DNA from: Tepidamorphaceae bacterium
Lineage (GTDB): Bacteria > Pseudomonadota > Alphaproteobacteria > Rhizobiales > JAKSCL01
Length of the DNA stretch: 64,000 bases
Assembly: GCA_028289445.1 (NCBI GenBank)
Contig: JANQPO010000004.1
Location: 310,001 to 374,000, forward strand
Reading direction: 5' to 3'
This document shows, one piece after another, positions 25,166 through 34,554 of the stretch. How positions within the stretch are numbered: the stretch's first letter is position 1; the number at the start of each line of letters is the position of its first letter. Under the pieces are notes generated by a model. That model worked only from the letters and a program-made list of their open reading frames with translations, did not search any database and was not told the DNA's origin. Made by a program: the position numbers and the translations under genes.

Positions 25166-25258
25166 GCGCTACTTGGTCCTTGTCGCTTTGCCCAGACGAC
25201 GACCGTACCATCAACGCGTTGGTGAAGTGTTACCGGTTTAGTCTCGTTTTATGGGGCT

Positions 25259-26794
25259 CTAAGCAGCGGCAAGCGCGGCGTTCTGGAAGCGGAACCGATA
25301 GGCGAGCGCCTCGGCGACATGCGGACGGGCTATGGCCTCGGCGCCCGACAGATCGGCCAGCGTGCGCGACAGTCTGAGCACCCGGTGATAGCCGCGCGCG
25401 GAGAGCCGCAAGCGATCGGCAGCATCGCGCAGGAGCGCCAGGCCGGCGCCGTCGAGTGCCGCCACCTCGTCGAGCGCGGCAGGCGGGCAGGCGGCGTTGG
25501 TGCGCACGCCGGCAAGACCGAGCGCGGCATAGCGTTCGGCTTGGACCGCGCGGGCGGCGACTACCCGCTCGCGGACATCGGCGCTCGTTTCCGCGCCGGC
25601 CGGGGCCATCATGTCGACGGCCGACACCGGCGGGATGTCGACATGCATGTCGATGCGGTCGAGGAAGGGCCCCGACAACCGCGCCTGATAGCTTTCCGCG
25701 CAGCGCTCGCCCTGGCGGCAGGTGTGGCCCGGCTCCCCGGCGTAGCCGCATTTGCACGGGTTCATCGCGGCGACGAGCTGGAAGCGGGACGGGTAGGCGA
25801 CGCGAAAGTTCGCCCGCGCAATGACGGTTTCGCCGTTTTCGAGCGGCTGGCGCAGGGAATCGAGCACTTGCGGCGAGAATTCCGGCAACTCGTCGAGAAA
25901 GAGCACGCCGTTATGGGCGAGCGCCGCCTCGCCGGGAGTCGCCCTGGCGCCGCCGCCGACCATCGCCGCCATGGAGGCGGAATGGTGCGGCGCCCGGAAC
26001 GGCCGCACCTGGGTCAACGCGCCGCCGACCAGATCGCCGGCAACGCTCCTGATCATGGCCGTTTCAAGCATCTCCGCCGGTGTCATAGGCGGCAGGATCG
26101 AGGCAAGGCGCGACGCCAGCATGGATTTGCCGGCGCCCGGCGTGCCGACGAAAAGGAGGTTGTGACCGCCGGCCGCGGCGATTTCGAGCGCCCGCTTGCC
26201 GGCCTCCTGGCCCCTGATGTCGGCCAGATCGCCGATGGTCGCCGCACCGTCGCCAAGCGCCGGGCGCGGCTGGTCGAGCACCTGCCGGCCCTCGATATGA
26301 TTGATGAGCTGGCCGAGATCGCCGGGCGCGGTAATCGTAAGGTCTTCGCCGGCCCAGGCGGCCTCCGCACCGCAGCTTTTCGGGCACAACAGCGAGCGGC
26401 CCATGGCGTGCGCGGCCATCGCCGCCGGCAGCGCACCCGACACCGGCGCGATCGAGCCGTCGAGACCCAGTTCCCCGATGACAACGAATTCGTCCAAGAT
26501 GTCGGCCGGAATGGCGCCGGTCTCGGCCAGAAGGCCGACGGCGATCGGCAGGTCGAAATGGCTGCCGACCTTTTGCAGGTCGGCCGGGGCGAGGTTGACA
26601 GTGATGCGGCGGGCCGGAAGCGCCAGCCCGATGGCCGACAGCGCGGCGCGCACCCGTTCGCGGCTTTCGCCGACCGCCTTGTCCGGCAGGCCGACAATGG
26701 TGAAGGCCGGCAGGCCCGGCGCGATATGGACCTGAACGTCGATTGGCCGCGCCTCGACGCCCAAAAACGCGACACTCGCCACATGCGAGACCAT
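25259..26794 (-). CDS. comM: YifB/ComM family Mg-chelatase-like AAA ATPase
   Basis: A 511-aa ATPase with an N-terminal Lon-S5-like domain (MVSHVASVAFLGVEARPIDVQ), a central AAA domain with Walker A GTPGAGKSML and Walker B LFLDELPEF, a zinc-like cysteine segment (NPCKCGYAGEPGHTC), and a C-terminal chelatase domain (SARGYHRVLRLSRTLADL). ComM is a hexameric branch-migration helicase that assists integration of incoming DNA. A perfect alphaproteobacterial LexA-type box lies 49 bases upstream of its start, so DNA-damage induction is likely. Confidence 0.93.
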   Translation of the reverse strand: MVSHVASVAFLGVEARPIDVQVHIAPGLPAFTIVGLPDKAVGESRERVRAALSAIGLALPARRITVNLAPADLQKVGSHFDLPIAVGLLAETGAIPADILDEFVVIGELGLDGSIAPVSGALPAAMAAHAMGRSLLCPKSCGAEAAWAGEDLTITAPGDLGQLINHIEGRQVLDQPRPALGDGAATIGDLADIRGQEAGKRALEIAAAGGHNLLFVGTPGAGKSMLASRLASILPPMTPAEMLETAMIRSVAGDLVGGALTQVRPFRAPHHSASMAAMVGGGARATPGEAALAHNGVLFLDELPEFSPQVLDSLRQPLENGETVIARANFRVAYPSRFQLVAAMNPCKCGYAGEPGHTCRQGERCAESYQARLSGPFLDRIDMHVDIPPVSAVDMMAPAGAETSADVRERVVAARAVQAERYAALGLAGVRTNAACPPAALDEVAALDGAGLALLRDAADRLRLSARGYHRVLRLSRTLADLSGAEAIARPHVAEALAYRFRFQNAALAAA

Positions 26795-26842
26795 GGCTCA
26801 CCTCCCGTCAGGAGTGTAGCGTCAGGCGGTGAGCGACGTCAA

Positions 26843-26857
26843 GAACATTTAGTGAAC
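26843..26857 (-). promoter_or_regulatory. LexA-type box (GTTC-N7-GTTC) upstream of comM
   Basis: On the minus strand the sequence is GTTCACTAAATGTTC, an exact match to the alphaproteobacterial LexA consensus GTTC-N7-GTTC, with TTT before it and TT after it. It lies 49 bases before the comM start, a normal operator position. Confidence 0.65.
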
Positions 26858-26916
26858 AAATGCCTTCTAGTCGGATCTGTTGACTCTCGAGCAGAACTTC
26901 ATGTGCCCAAGAGGGT

Positions 26917-26976
26917 TAATGGAAGCTAATGGAAGCTAATGGAAGCTAATGGAAGCTAATGGAGGGTAATGGAGCC
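26917..26976. repeat. Tandem 10-bp repeat, six units of TAATGGAAGC
   Basis: Four perfect copies of TAATGGAAGC are followed by TAATGGAGGG and TAATGGAGCC, without gaps. It lies in the 202-bp gap between comM and the AT-rich AAA ATPase, 21 bases past the stop codon of the latter. The period equals about one helical turn. The function is unknown; it could vary in number by slippage or be an array of binding sites. Confidence 0.85.
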
Positions 26977-26996
26977 TAGCTGCCTGGTCCCAAATC

Positions 26997-28244
26997 CTAC
27001 ATGGCTCTTTCAGCATCCTTCTTGGAAGCAGCGGCTTTGATCGCGTTGATCCAAACCGCGAAAGACTTAGTTGGAAGCCGATAGAACCCTCGACGTGCTT
27101 CGTCCGAAATGACGATCTCTCTGTCGCGCAACGCCTTTAGAGCATTCGTGACACTCGTCTCAGATACACCCGACTCCTTGATAATTGTCTTTCGGGCCAC
27201 CCAGCCATCCCCGTGCTCAGCCATTGAGTCCAGCACCCTTCTGTAGTCTTCTGACGAAATTCTCGCGTTGTACATCTGGCTAAAGAATTTATCTCCGAGC
27301 TGAGAAAGTGCCCCATTCTCATCAAATGCACCGTATACGACGTCATCAAAATCAATTATCTCATCCGAATCATATTCGAATGCGCTATAAGCAAACTGCT
27401 GCACGAAATGCGGATACCCCTCTGAAAGCTCGGCTAGAAAATCCAATGCATCTTCTTCAACAGCAGTAACTTCAGAGTTTACGTTGTTGGCCTTCTCGAG
27501 CCCCAGGTTAACTACCTTCTTTCTTTCATTAAACTCCAAAGGCTCTAGTAGCATGATATGGAAGAGTCTCGGGGATGATTCGTGGCTCTCTCTGAGCTTT
27601 GCGAGAAGTGTTGGAAGGCCTGCAAGCCCGAAAAGAACATTATAGCAACGCTCACGCGCAAGCCTTTCGCAAGTAAACTTAATAATTCGACCAAGCTCGG
27701 CTTCTAACGGAGGTGCATCAGCTTCATCTATGAGTAACAGTATTCCATCTATCGATCCTGTAGATTGAAAAAGAAATTTGGATACCCTGCTGATAAACTC
27801 ATCCATTATCTCCTCAACATCTATATTTTCTATAGAAACAGGTTTATTATATTTAATACCCAAGATTTCCCAGTTGGTGATCCAATCCCAGAATTCACTT
27901 GCATTTTTCAACAGATCATCGTGTTTATTTAGTTCTAATCTCAATCCTCTTCCCAGGCTCTTAACAATATCAAGATTCGACCTGCAACCGCTGAAATCGA
28001 TAAAGACCGTAAGAAATTTAAACATTTGTTGATCTGGAGTGGCAAATTCACCGTTTGCTAAATCCTTTACATAATCGAGTAGCGACGTTTTGCCGATTCC
28101 ACGTTCGCCATGCACCAAAAAATGCAAAGGATTCCCATTCTTTGCTTGGAGCAGAGACTGTTCAATCGCATCCAGTTCCTTACCGCGACCGACGAACATA
28201 CCTGGGACGACGGGATTGTTGGGGCGGAATGGATTGAATCGCAT
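26997..28244 (-). CDS. AT-rich lone AAA/STAND-type ATPase with C-terminal winged helix
   Basis: A 415-aa ATP-binding protein. The N-terminus (MFVGRGKELDAIEQ) leads into Walker A GERGIGKTSLLD near residue 46; Walker B is ILLLIDEADAPPLE near residue 185; the C-terminal 100 residues contain a winged-helix unit (ARKTIIKESGVSETSVTNALKALRDREIV). This is the layout of ORC/Cdc6-like and STAND ATPases. Base composition is strikingly different from the neighbours (20 G+C of 60 bases at 27781-27840, against 40 of 60 at 25261-25320). It sits alone between comM and gshB, next to a tandem repeat, with no integrase nearby. I infer horizontal acquisition. The role is unknown; ATPases of this type occur in plasmid, phage-defence and regulatory systems. 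Confidence 0.8.
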   Translation of the reverse strand: MRFNPFRPNNPVVPGMFVGRGKELDAIEQSLLQAKNGNPLHFLVHGERGIGKTSLLDYVKDLANGEFATPDQQMFKFLTVFIDFSGCRSNLDIVKSLGRGLRLELNKHDDLLKNASEFWDWITNWEILGIKYNKPVSIENIDVEEIMDEFISRVSKFLFQSTGSIDGILLLIDEADAPPLEAELGRIIKFTCERLARERCYNVLFGLAGLPTLLAKLRESHESSPRLFHIMLLEPLEFNERKKVVNLGLEKANNVNSEVTAVEEDALDFLAELSEGYPHFVQQFAYSAFEYDSDEIIDFDDVVYGAFDENGALSQLGDKFFSQMYNARISSEDYRRVLDSMAEHGDGWVARKTIIKESGVSETSVTNALKALRDREIVISDEARRGFYRLPTKSFAVWINAIKAAASKKDAERAM

Positions 28245-28287
28245 TGCTTGATTGCCGAGTTTAAAAGTTATTTAAACGGCTAGATCG

Positions 28288-28304
28288 ACATACCCGCCAG
28301 AGGG
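28288..28304. other. GC-rich hairpin upstream of the AAA ATPase
   Basis: CCCGCC-AGA-GGGCGGG is a tight stem-loop in the AT-rich 149-bp gap between the gshB stop and the AAA ATPase start. It is not followed by a T-run on the gshB strand, so it is not a textbook terminator, but it could separate the two transcripts. No gene is seen in 28245-28393. Confidence 0.35.
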
Positions 28305-28393
28305 CGGGAATCTACTGATTGGTCGATTGATTCGACACTAAAACATTATACTTATCTGGATGATTTGAGTGCAACTTGCATGTGGGTCGTGGT

Positions 28394-29335
28394 TTACGAC
28401 TGCACCTCCACCGCGTCCCACACCAGCGCCGCGATATCGGCGCCGCCGAAGGCCTTCACCTCGCGGATGCCGGTCGGTGAGGTAACGTTGATCTCGGTCA
28501 GATAATCGCCGATCACGTCGATGCCGACGAAGATGAACCCGCGCGCCTTCAGGTCCGGGCCGATGCGCGCGCAAATCTCCCGCTCCCGGTCCGTTAGCTC
28601 CGTCGGCACGGGCTTCCCGCCAACATGCAAATTGGAGCGCGCCTCGCCCGGCGCCGGCAGGCGATTGATCGCGCCGACCGGCTCGCCGTCGACCAGGATG
28701 ATGCGCTTGTCGCCGGCCCGCACATCCGGCAGATAGCGCTGGATGACGAACGGCTCGCGAAAGTTCTCCTCGAACAGTTCGACCAGCGCCGCCAGGTTTT
28801 GATCGCCGGCCGACAACAGGAACACGCCGGCCCCGCCATTGCCGTAAAGCGGCTTGATGATGATGTCGCCATGGGCCTCGCGAAAGGCCAGGATTTCCGC
28901 CCGGTCGCGGGTGATCAGCGTCGGCGGCATGAGGTCCGGATAATCGCACACAAAGAGCTTTTCCGGCGCGTTGCGCACCTCTTTCGGGTCATTGACAACA
29001 AGCGTCTTCGGGTGCACCCGCTCCAGCAGATGAGTGGCGGAGATGTAGCTCATGTCGAAGGGCGGGTCCTGGCGCATCAGGACCACATCGAAATCGGCGA
29101 GCGAGCGCCGCTCCGCCGCGCCAAGCTCCACATGGCGCCCAACCTCGTCACGCAGCACCTCAACAGGCCGACCGTTCGCAGAAACTACCCCGTCCGACAT
29201 CGCAAGCGCGTTCGGCTGATAGACGAATAGCGCATGGCCGCGCGCCTGCGCCTCCAGCATCAGCGCGAAGGTCGAGTCGCCCTTGATATCGATGGTCTCG
29301 ATCGGGTCCATCTGGACCGCTACGGTGAGCGCCAC
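28394..29335 (-). CDS. gshB: Glutathione synthetase
   Basis: A 313-aa ATP-grasp ligase joining gamma-glutamylcysteine and glycine. The family N-terminus [19 protein letters not shown] is clear, as are [14 protein letters not shown], the ATP-grasp lysine region [16 protein letters not shown], and the C-terminal [13 protein letters not shown]. The GTG at 29335 is preferred over the TTG at 29353 since a GAGGGG is seven bases upstream and the resulting [11 protein letters not shown] matches the family. It is the last gene of the rsmI-yraN-gshB unit. Confidence 0.95.
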   Translation of the reverse strand: MALTVAVQMDPIETIDIKGDSTFALMLEAQARGHALFVYQPNALAMSDGVVSANGRPVEVLRDEVGRHVELGAAERRSLADFDVVLMRQDPPFDMSYISATHLLERVHPKTLVVNDPKEVRNAPEKLFVCDYPDLMPPTLITRDRAEILAFREAHGDIIIKPLYGNGGAGVFLLSAGDQNLAALVELFEENFREPFVIQRYLPDVRAGDKRIILVDGEPVGAINRLPAPGEARSNLHVGGKPVPTELTDREREICARIGPDLKARGFIFVGIDVIGDYLTEINVTSPTGIREVKAFGGADIAALVWDAVEVQS

Positions 29336-29359
29336 GCGGCATCCCCTCTTCAAACAACG

Positions 29360-29740
29360 TCAGGTGAAATCGACGTCGGCCTGAAACGCATCGACGATAT
29401 GTCGTGTCTGGCCGCCCGGCGCAAGCAGGACGACGTCGAAGCGCATATCGCGGTTGGCGAAGTCGGGATGATCGGCGCACCAGATATCCGCCGCCTGGGC
29501 GATCCGTTTTTGCTGGCGTGGGCTGACGGCCTCCGCCGCGCCATCGAGCGTGCGGCGTCGTTTCACCTCGACAAAGGCAACCAGATCGTCGCGCGCGGCG
29601 ATCAGATCGATCTCGCCGGTGGCGGTGCGGACCCGTTCGCCGACAATGGCAAAACCCCGATCGCGATAAAGCGCAGCGGCGCGGGCTTCGGCGTCGATCC
29701 CGCGGCGATAGGCGGCCTTGCGGGCGGCGGTGCCGGTCAC
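29360..29740 (-). CDS. UPF0102 (YraN) family endonuclease-like protein
   Basis: A 126-aa protein of the YraN family with the restriction-endonuclease-like core GEIDLIAARDDLVAFVEVKRR, whose D...ExK pattern would bind the metal. Biochemical function is unsettled; a Holliday-junction or repair role is often suggested on fold grounds. It overlaps rsmI by four bases and is followed by gshB, a common alphaproteobacterial order. It is basic at the N-terminus (AARKAAYRRGIDAEARAAALYR). Confidence 0.88.
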   Translation of the reverse strand: MTGTAARKAAYRRGIDAEARAAALYRDRGFAIVGERVRTATGEIDLIAARDDLVAFVEVKRRRTLDGAAEAVSPRQQKRIAQAADIWCADHPDFANRDMRFDVVLLAPGGQTRHIVDAFQADVDFT

Positions 29741-30654
29741 GTCTTCCGGCCTTTCAGCGCCAGCGCCCGGTCGTAGACTGTCTTGCGTGGCAAGCCGGTT
29801 TCGGCGGTGACCGCGGCAACCGCGTCGCGCATCGTCTGGCCGGTGAGCGCGTCCGTCAGCAAGGCATCAAGGTCGATTGCCTCCGATGCGGTGTCATCTC
29901 CGCGCTCGACCAGAATGACGATCTCGCCCTTGACCGCCTTCCGACCGGCGAACTCAAAAGCCAAGTTCGATAACGATGCGCGAACGACCTCCTCGTGCCG
30001 CTTGGTTAATTCGCGCGCGACCGCCGCCGTTCGGTCGCCAAGAACCGTCGCCATATCCTTCAGGCACGCGACCAGCCGATGCGGCGCTTCATAGACGACG
30101 AGTGTGGCCGGTTCGTCCTTCAGGGCTTCAAGCCGTTTCCGGCGCGCGGTTGTCTTCGTCGGCAAGAACCCCGCGAAGAACACCGCGTCGGTTGCGATAC
30201 CGGCGACCGACAATGCGCCGGTCAGCGCTGACGCCCCGGGAACCACATGAACCGGATGTCCGGCGGCTCGCGCCGCGTCGACAAGGCGATAGCCGGGGTC
30301 GGAGATGAGCGGTGTGCCGGCATCGGAGACGAGCGCGACCGCCTCGCCGGCGGCCAGCGCATCGAGCACGGTCGGCAGCACGCGCGCGGCGTTTTGGTCG
30401 TGATAGGCCGAAAGCGTCGTCGCGATCCCGTAATGGCCGGTGAGCCGCCGCGTGATCCGTGTGTCCTCGCACAGCACCTGGTCGGCCCCGGCCAGTGTTT
30501 GCAGCGCGCGTACCGTGATATCGCCCAGATTGCCGATCGGCGTCGCCACGACATGAAGACCCGGCGCCGCCGACGGGGCACTGAAGGTTTGCCCCAGTAA
30601 CGTAAAGTTACCCACGGCTTGGCGCCCGGAAGTCTTTGCGTTTTCAAGACTCAT
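29737..30654 (-). CDS. rsmI: 16S rRNA (cytidine1402-2'-O)-methyltransferase RsmI
   Basis: A 305-aa tetrapyrrole-methylase-fold enzyme methylating the ribose of C1402 in 16S rRNA. Motifs include ATPIGNLGDITVRALQTL, CEDTRITRRLTGHYGI, and the SAM-binding VSDAGTPLISDPGYRLV. The C-terminal part contains the RsmI-specific TKRHEEVVRASL segment. The start at 30654 (MSLENAK) is the family-like choice. It is divergent from the LpoA-like lipoprotein gene, the usual arrangement. Confidence 0.95.
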   Translation of the reverse strand: MSLENAKTSGRQAVGNFTLLGQTFSAPSAAPGLHVVATPIGNLGDITVRALQTLAGADQVLCEDTRITRRLTGHYGIATTLSAYHDQNAARVLPTVLDALAAGEAVALVSDAGTPLISDPGYRLVDAARAAGHPVHVVPGASALTGALSVAGIATDAVFFAGFLPTKTTARRKRLEALKDEPATLVVYEAPHRLVACLKDMATVLGDRTAAVARELTKRHEEVVRASLSNLAFEFAGRKAVKGEIVILVERGDDTASEAIDLDALLTDALTGQTMRDAVAAVTAETGLPRKTVYDRALALKGRKT

Positions 30655-30777
30655 ACGTTGCAAAGACAGGTCCTTTCGCCTTACGGTCCGATGACGATTC
30701 GGTATTGTCCGCCGATCAACGGCATCGTGGCAAGGGTGATGGCCACGCCGGTCGGCTCAACGGCTGGGAGGGACCGA

Positions 30778-32022
30778 ATGGCCAGCCCCGTTTCGCGTAA
30801 CCGCAGCAGTCTCTTGCGGACATTTTCAATGGTTGCACGACGCCGTGTCGTGTCGGGCGCCGCGCTTTTCGGCGTAGCGCTTGTTGTCGCTGCTTGTAGC
30901 GCCGGCGGATTCTCGCGCCTTGGCACGATCGACGGCGCGGCACCGGATGCCGCGCCGGTTACCGGCGAGGTCATCGGCACCGGTTCGGTGCGTGTGGCGC
31001 TTCTGGTTCCAGCATCCGGCGGCGGCAACACAGGTGCCATCGCGCGGGGCCTGCGCAACGCCGCCGAGCTTGCGGTCGGTGATTTTTCCGCAGCCGATAT
31101 CCAGGTCATCGTGAAGGATACGCAAGGCTCGCCCGCCGGCGCTCAAGCGGCGGCGCAAGCGGCCGTCTCCGAAGGCGCGGAACTGATCCTCGGGCCATTG
31201 ATCTCGTCGTCCGTTTCGGCGGCCGCCTCCGTGGCTCGTGGCGCGAATGTGCCGATCATCGCGTTTTCCACCGACACGAGCGTTGCCGGCCAGGGGGTCT
31301 ACCTGCTGAGCTTCCTGCCGCAAAACGATATCCGCCGCGTCGTCAACTACGCCCACGGCCAGGGGCGTCGTAGTCATGCCGCGCTGTTGCCCGACAACGC
31401 CTATGGTCGCGTGGTCGAAGGCGCCTTCCGGGAGACGGCAGCGGCGCGGGGAACCCGTGTGGTCGCAATCGAGCGATACTCCAACAACCAAGCCGCCGTC
31501 GTTGGACCGGCGCAGAGCCTGGCCGCGAGCGCGGTCGGCAATGCCGATGCGCTCTTGATGCCGGATGGATCCGGCGCGGTCGCGGCCATCACACCGATCT
31601 TGTCGACACAGGGCGTGAACCCGCAATCCATCAAGCTGCTTGGCTCCGGTCAGTGGAATTCGACCGCGTTTCGCCAGAATCCGTTCCTCCAGGGTGCCTG
31701 GTATCCGGCGCCCGATCCGACCGGCTGGACGAATTTCGTGTCGCGCTATCAAGCGAAATTCGGGTCCGCGCCGCCGCGCCTTGCGTCGCTCTCTTACGAC
31801 GCCGTGAGCCTTGCGGCCGCATTGACCCGCGCGCCGGCCGGGCGGCGATACACCGATGGCGTGTTGACCAATCCGAGCGGCTTTTCCGGCATCGATGGAA
31901 TTTTCCGGTTCAAGCGCGACGGCAGCAACGAGCGCGGCCTGGCGATCCTCGAAATCACCGCCGGTGGAGGGACCAGAACGGTCGATCCGGCGCCGAAGCG
32001 GTTCGGTCTGCTGGGTAGCTAG
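30778..32022 (+). CDS. LpoA-like outer-membrane lipoprotein / penicillin-binding protein activator
   Basis: A 414-aa lipoprotein: a basic N-terminus, a hydrophobic stretch and the lipobox VVAAC place the acylated Cys near residue 40. The body is a type I periplasmic-binding fold (VRVALLVPASGGGNTGAIARGLRNAAEL; LILGPLISSSVSAAASVA; LLGSGQWNS). Proteins of this type next to rsmI are annotated as LpoA-like activators of peptidoglycan synthases. E. coli LpoA also has an N-terminal TPR domain, absent here, so the activator function is presumed. The start at 30778 has GGAGG six bases upstream. Its stop codon shares the tetranucleotide CTAG with the stop of convergent hemW. Confidence 0.82.
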   Translation: MASPVSRNRSSLLRTFSMVARRRVVSGAALFGVALVVAACSAGGFSRLGTIDGAAPDAAPVTGEVIGTGSVRVALLVPASGGGNTGAIARGLRNAAELAVGDFSAADIQVIVKDTQGSPAGAQAAAQAAVSEGAELILGPLISSSVSAAASVARGANVPIIAFSTDTSVAGQGVYLLSFLPQNDIRRVVNYAHGQGRRSHAALLPDNAYGRVVEGAFRETAAARGTRVVAIERYSNNQAAVVGPAQSLAASAVGNADALLMPDGSGAVAAITPILSTQGVNPQSIKLLGSGQWNSTAFRQNPFLQGAWYPAPDPTGWTNFVSRYQAKFGSAPPRLASLSYDAVSLAAALTRAPAGRRYTDGVLTNPSGFSGIDGIFRFKRDGSNERGLAILEITAGGGTRTVDPAPKRFGLLGS

Positions 32023-33182
32023 TCTGCAGCGCCAACGGCCATCAAATCGACGACGAGCCGGTTGAGCACCGGCCGGCCCCTGTCGGTCGCGTGCAACCGC
32101 CCTTCGCTCTGCGCGACAAAGCCCTGATCGGAAAGGCTGGCCACGACCTCTGAAGCGAGCGGCCTGCCGGCAATCCTCTCGTAGCGTGCCAGATCGATGC
32201 CGGCATCGATCCGCAGACCCATCATCAAGAGTTCGTCCGCTGCCTCGGCTCGGCTCGCGCGACGATAAGCGCTGGTTCCATGACCGTGTCGCTCCACGGC
32301 ATCGCGCCAGGTTTCCGGGTGCGCGAGACGCACGGTTTCGATGCGGCGGCCGTCACGCCAAAAGCGGCCATGGGCGCCCGGCCCGACACCGATGAAATCA
32401 CCGCACTGCCAGTAGATCAGATTGTGGCGGGACTCCGCTCCCGGCCTGGCATGGTTGGAGACCTCATAGGCTGGAAGTCCAGCCGCGTCGCACAGCGCCT
32501 GTGTCGCCTCGTAGAGCGTGGCGCTCGTGTCCGCATCGGGAACCGGAAGTCGTCCCGCATTGTGCAGCGCGTGAAACGGTGTCCCTGGCTCGATTGTGAG
32601 CTGGTAAAGCGACAGGTGAGCGGGTTTGCGCGCCAGCGCCTGCGACAATTCATCGGTCCAAGCGCTCACGGATTGGCCGGGCCGGGCATAGATCAGATCG
32701 AAGGAGACACGGTCGAAAATATCGTTCGCGATATCGACCGCATCAAGCGCTTCCGCCGCTGTATGCAGCCGGCCAAGCGCCTGCAAGTCCTTGTCGTTCA
32801 AGGCCTGAACGCCAAGCGAGACGCGATTGACGCCGGCAGCTCGGTAGGCTTCGAAGCGCTCGGCCTCGACGCTGGTCGGGTTGGCCTCCAAGGTGATTTC
32901 GACGTCCTCGGCGAGCGGCCAGCAATCGCGCACGGCATCCAGAATGGTCGCGACCGTGTCCGCAGCCATCAACGACGGGGTTCCGCCACCGAGAAAAACG
33001 CTCCCGACGACGCGACCTTCATGGCCTGCCGCCGCCTGATTCAGCTCTTGAACGAATGCCGCCGCATAGCGGCTCTGATCGACGCCGTCATGCCGAACAT
33101 GGGAATTGAAGTCGCAATAGGGGCACTTCGCCGCGCAAAACGGCCAGTGGACATAGATCCCGAAATCCGGGTCCTCGGTCAT
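32019..33182 (-). CDS. hemW: Radical SAM haem chaperone HemW
   Basis: A 387-aa radical SAM protein with the cluster motif [10 protein letters not shown] near residue 16 (C-x3-C-x2-C), GGGTPSL for SAM binding, and the HemN-like C-terminal domain. The full-length Cys-x-x-x-Cys-x-x-Cys is followed by Asp-Phe rather than Gly-Phe, as in HemW rather than coproporphyrinogen dehydrogenase HemN, so haem trafficking is the likely role. It overlaps rdgB by ATGA in an rph-rdgB-hemW unit, the common alphaproteobacterial order. Confidence 0.92.
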   Translation of the reverse strand: MTEDPDFGIYVHWPFCAAKCPYCDFNSHVRHDGVDQSRYAAAFVQELNQAAAGHEGRVVGSVFLGGGTPSLMAADTVATILDAVRDCWPLAEDVEITLEANPTSVEAERFEAYRAAGVNRVSLGVQALNDKDLQALGRLHTAAEALDAVDIANDIFDRVSFDLIYARPGQSVSAWTDELSQALARKPAHLSLYQLTIEPGTPFHALHNAGRLPVPDADTSATLYEATQALCDAAGLPAYEVSNHARPGAESRHNLIYWQCGDFIGVGPGAHGRFWRDGRRIETVRLAHPETWRDAVERHGHGTSAYRRASRAEAADELLMMGLRIDAGIDLARYERIAGRPLASEVVASLSDQGFVAQSEGRLHATDRGRPVLNRLVVDLMAVGAAD

Positions 33183-33838
33183 TGCGCCCCGAAGACGGCC
33201 CCGGCGAATTTCGCGAACGCGCGCGAACGGTGCGACAGGCCGAGATCGCCGCGCCCCGCCTCCCAGGCGTGTTTCTCGCTGGCCGGCATCTCTCCAAAGG
33301 TCACGTCATATCCATCTGGCTTGAAAACCGGATCATAGCCGAAGCCTTTGTCGCCACGCGGCGGCCACACCAGGGTTCCGTCGACCTCGCCGCGAAAATA
33401 TTCCGCATGGCCGTCGGGCCAGCACAGACAGAGTACGGCAACGAACCGAGCGGTTCGTTTCTGCTCTTCGGTTGCGCCGGCGGCCTGAAGCCGCTCCTCT
33501 ACATTGCGCATGGCCATGGTGAAATCGCGGCTGCCATCAGGCAGTTTGGCCCAATCCGCTGTGTGCACGCCGGGATCGCCACCAAGCGCGTCGACGCACA
33601 GACCGGAATCGTCCGAGAGCGCCGGCAAGCCCGTCGCGACAGTCGCCGCGTACGCCTTCGTATAGGCATTTTCCTCAAACGTCGTTCCGTTTTCCTCCGG
33701 TTCCGGCAACCCGCGCTCGGCCGCGGACACGACGGTGATGCCGAACGGTTCGATCAGGTCGACGATCTCGCGTATCTTGCCGGCATTGTGGCTGGCGACC
33801 AGGAGTTCGCGATCCGTGAAGGGCCGGGTCTCAGCCAT
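33179..33838 (-). CDS. rdgB: XTP/dITP diphosphatase (HAM1/RdgB)
   Basis: A 219-aa nucleotide pyrophosphatase that clears non-canonical purine triphosphates (XTP, dITP, ITP). Motifs are [12 protein letters not shown] at the N-terminus, the metal/substrate region [13 protein letters not shown] and [14 protein letters not shown], and the C-terminal [12 protein letters not shown] and [11 protein letters not shown]. The ORF track fuses it to out-of-frame rph sequence; the ATG at 33838, two bases after the rph stop, is the real start. Confidence 0.95.
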   Translation of the reverse strand: MAETRPFTDRELLVASHNAGKIREIVDLIEPFGITVVSAAERGLPEPEENGTTFEENAYTKAYAATVATGLPALSDDSGLCVDALGGDPGVHTADWAKLPDGSRDFTMAMRNVEERLQAAGATEEQKRTARFVAVLCLCWPDGHAEYFRGEVDGTLVWPPRGDKGFGYDPVFKPDGYDVTFGEMPASEKHAWEAGRGDLGLSHRSRAFAKFAGAVFGAQ

Positions 33839-33840
33839 CG

Positions 33841-34554
33841 TCAGGCGATGGTCAGCTTTTGCATCGACACCAGTTCGCCAATCCCGTGTCGGGCAAGCGC
33901 CAGCAACGCGGCGAACTCGTCCTCGCTGAACGGCTTGCCCTCCGCCGTCGCCTGGACTTCGACGAGCCCGCCGGCACCCGTCATGACGAAATTGGCGTCG
34001 GTCTCGGCGTCGGAATCTTCTAGATAGTCGAGATCGAGGACAGGCGTGTCCTTGTAGATGCCGCAGGATACCGCCGCGATGTGATCGGTGATCGCCGTCG
34101 GCTGGACCATGTCGCGCGCCGCCATCCACTGGACGCAGTCGTGCAGCGCCACCCAAGCCCCGGTGATCGCCGCCGTCCGCGTGCCGCCATCGGCCTGGAT
34201 GACGTCGCAATCGACACTGATTTGCCGTTCTCCAAGTGCTTCCAAGTCGATCACGGCGCGCAGCGACCGACCGATCAGCCGTTGGATTTCCTGGGTGCGA
34301 CCGGATTGTTTGCCGGCAGCCGCCTCCCGCCGCATGCGCTCGGTCGTCGAGCGCGGCAACATGCCGTACTCCGCCGTCACCCAGCCGCGACCGCCGCCCC
34401 GCAACCAGGGCGGTACACGGTCCTCCAGGCTCGCCGTACACAGCACATGAGTGTCGCCGAATTTGACGAAACACGAGCCTTCGGCATGGCGCGAACAGCG
34501 CCGCTCAAGCGACACGCGCCGCATTTCGTTGGGTTGCCGTTCGGAAGGGCGCAT
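33841..34554 (-). CDS. rph: Ribonuclease PH
   Basis: A 237-aa phosphorolytic 3' exoribonuclease that trims tRNA precursors. The family N-terminus [12 protein letters not shown], the RNA-contact region [17 protein letters not shown], the [15 protein letters not shown] helix and the active-site segment [19 protein letters not shown] are all intact. It is the first gene of the rph-rdgB-hemW operon, divergent from hrcA with a 147-bp gap. Confidence 0.96.
   Translation of the reverse strand: MRPSERQPNEMRRVSLERRCSRHAEGSCFVKFGDTHVLCTASLEDRVPPWLRGGGRGWVTAEYGMLPRSTTERMRREAAAGKQSGRTQEIQRLIGRSLRAVIDLEALGERQISVDCDVIQADGGTRTAAITGAWVALHDCVQWMAARDMVQPTAITDHIAAVSCGIYKDTPVLDLDYLEDSDAETDANFVMTGAGGLVEVQATAEGKPFSEDEFAALLALARHGIGELVSMQKLTIA

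Noticed and set aside
25319-26929. 536-aa plus-strand ORF
   Set aside because: Antisense shadow of comM, with low-complexity Arg/Gly/Ala-rich sequence.
26917-26976. Possible CRISPR-like array
   Set aside because: Units are 10 bp and contiguous with no spacers, so this is a simple tandem repeat.
33841-34474. Fusion of rdgB with 210 upstream residues in one ORF
   Set aside because: The extension is an out-of-frame reading of rph. RdgB starts at 33838 with the family N-terminus.
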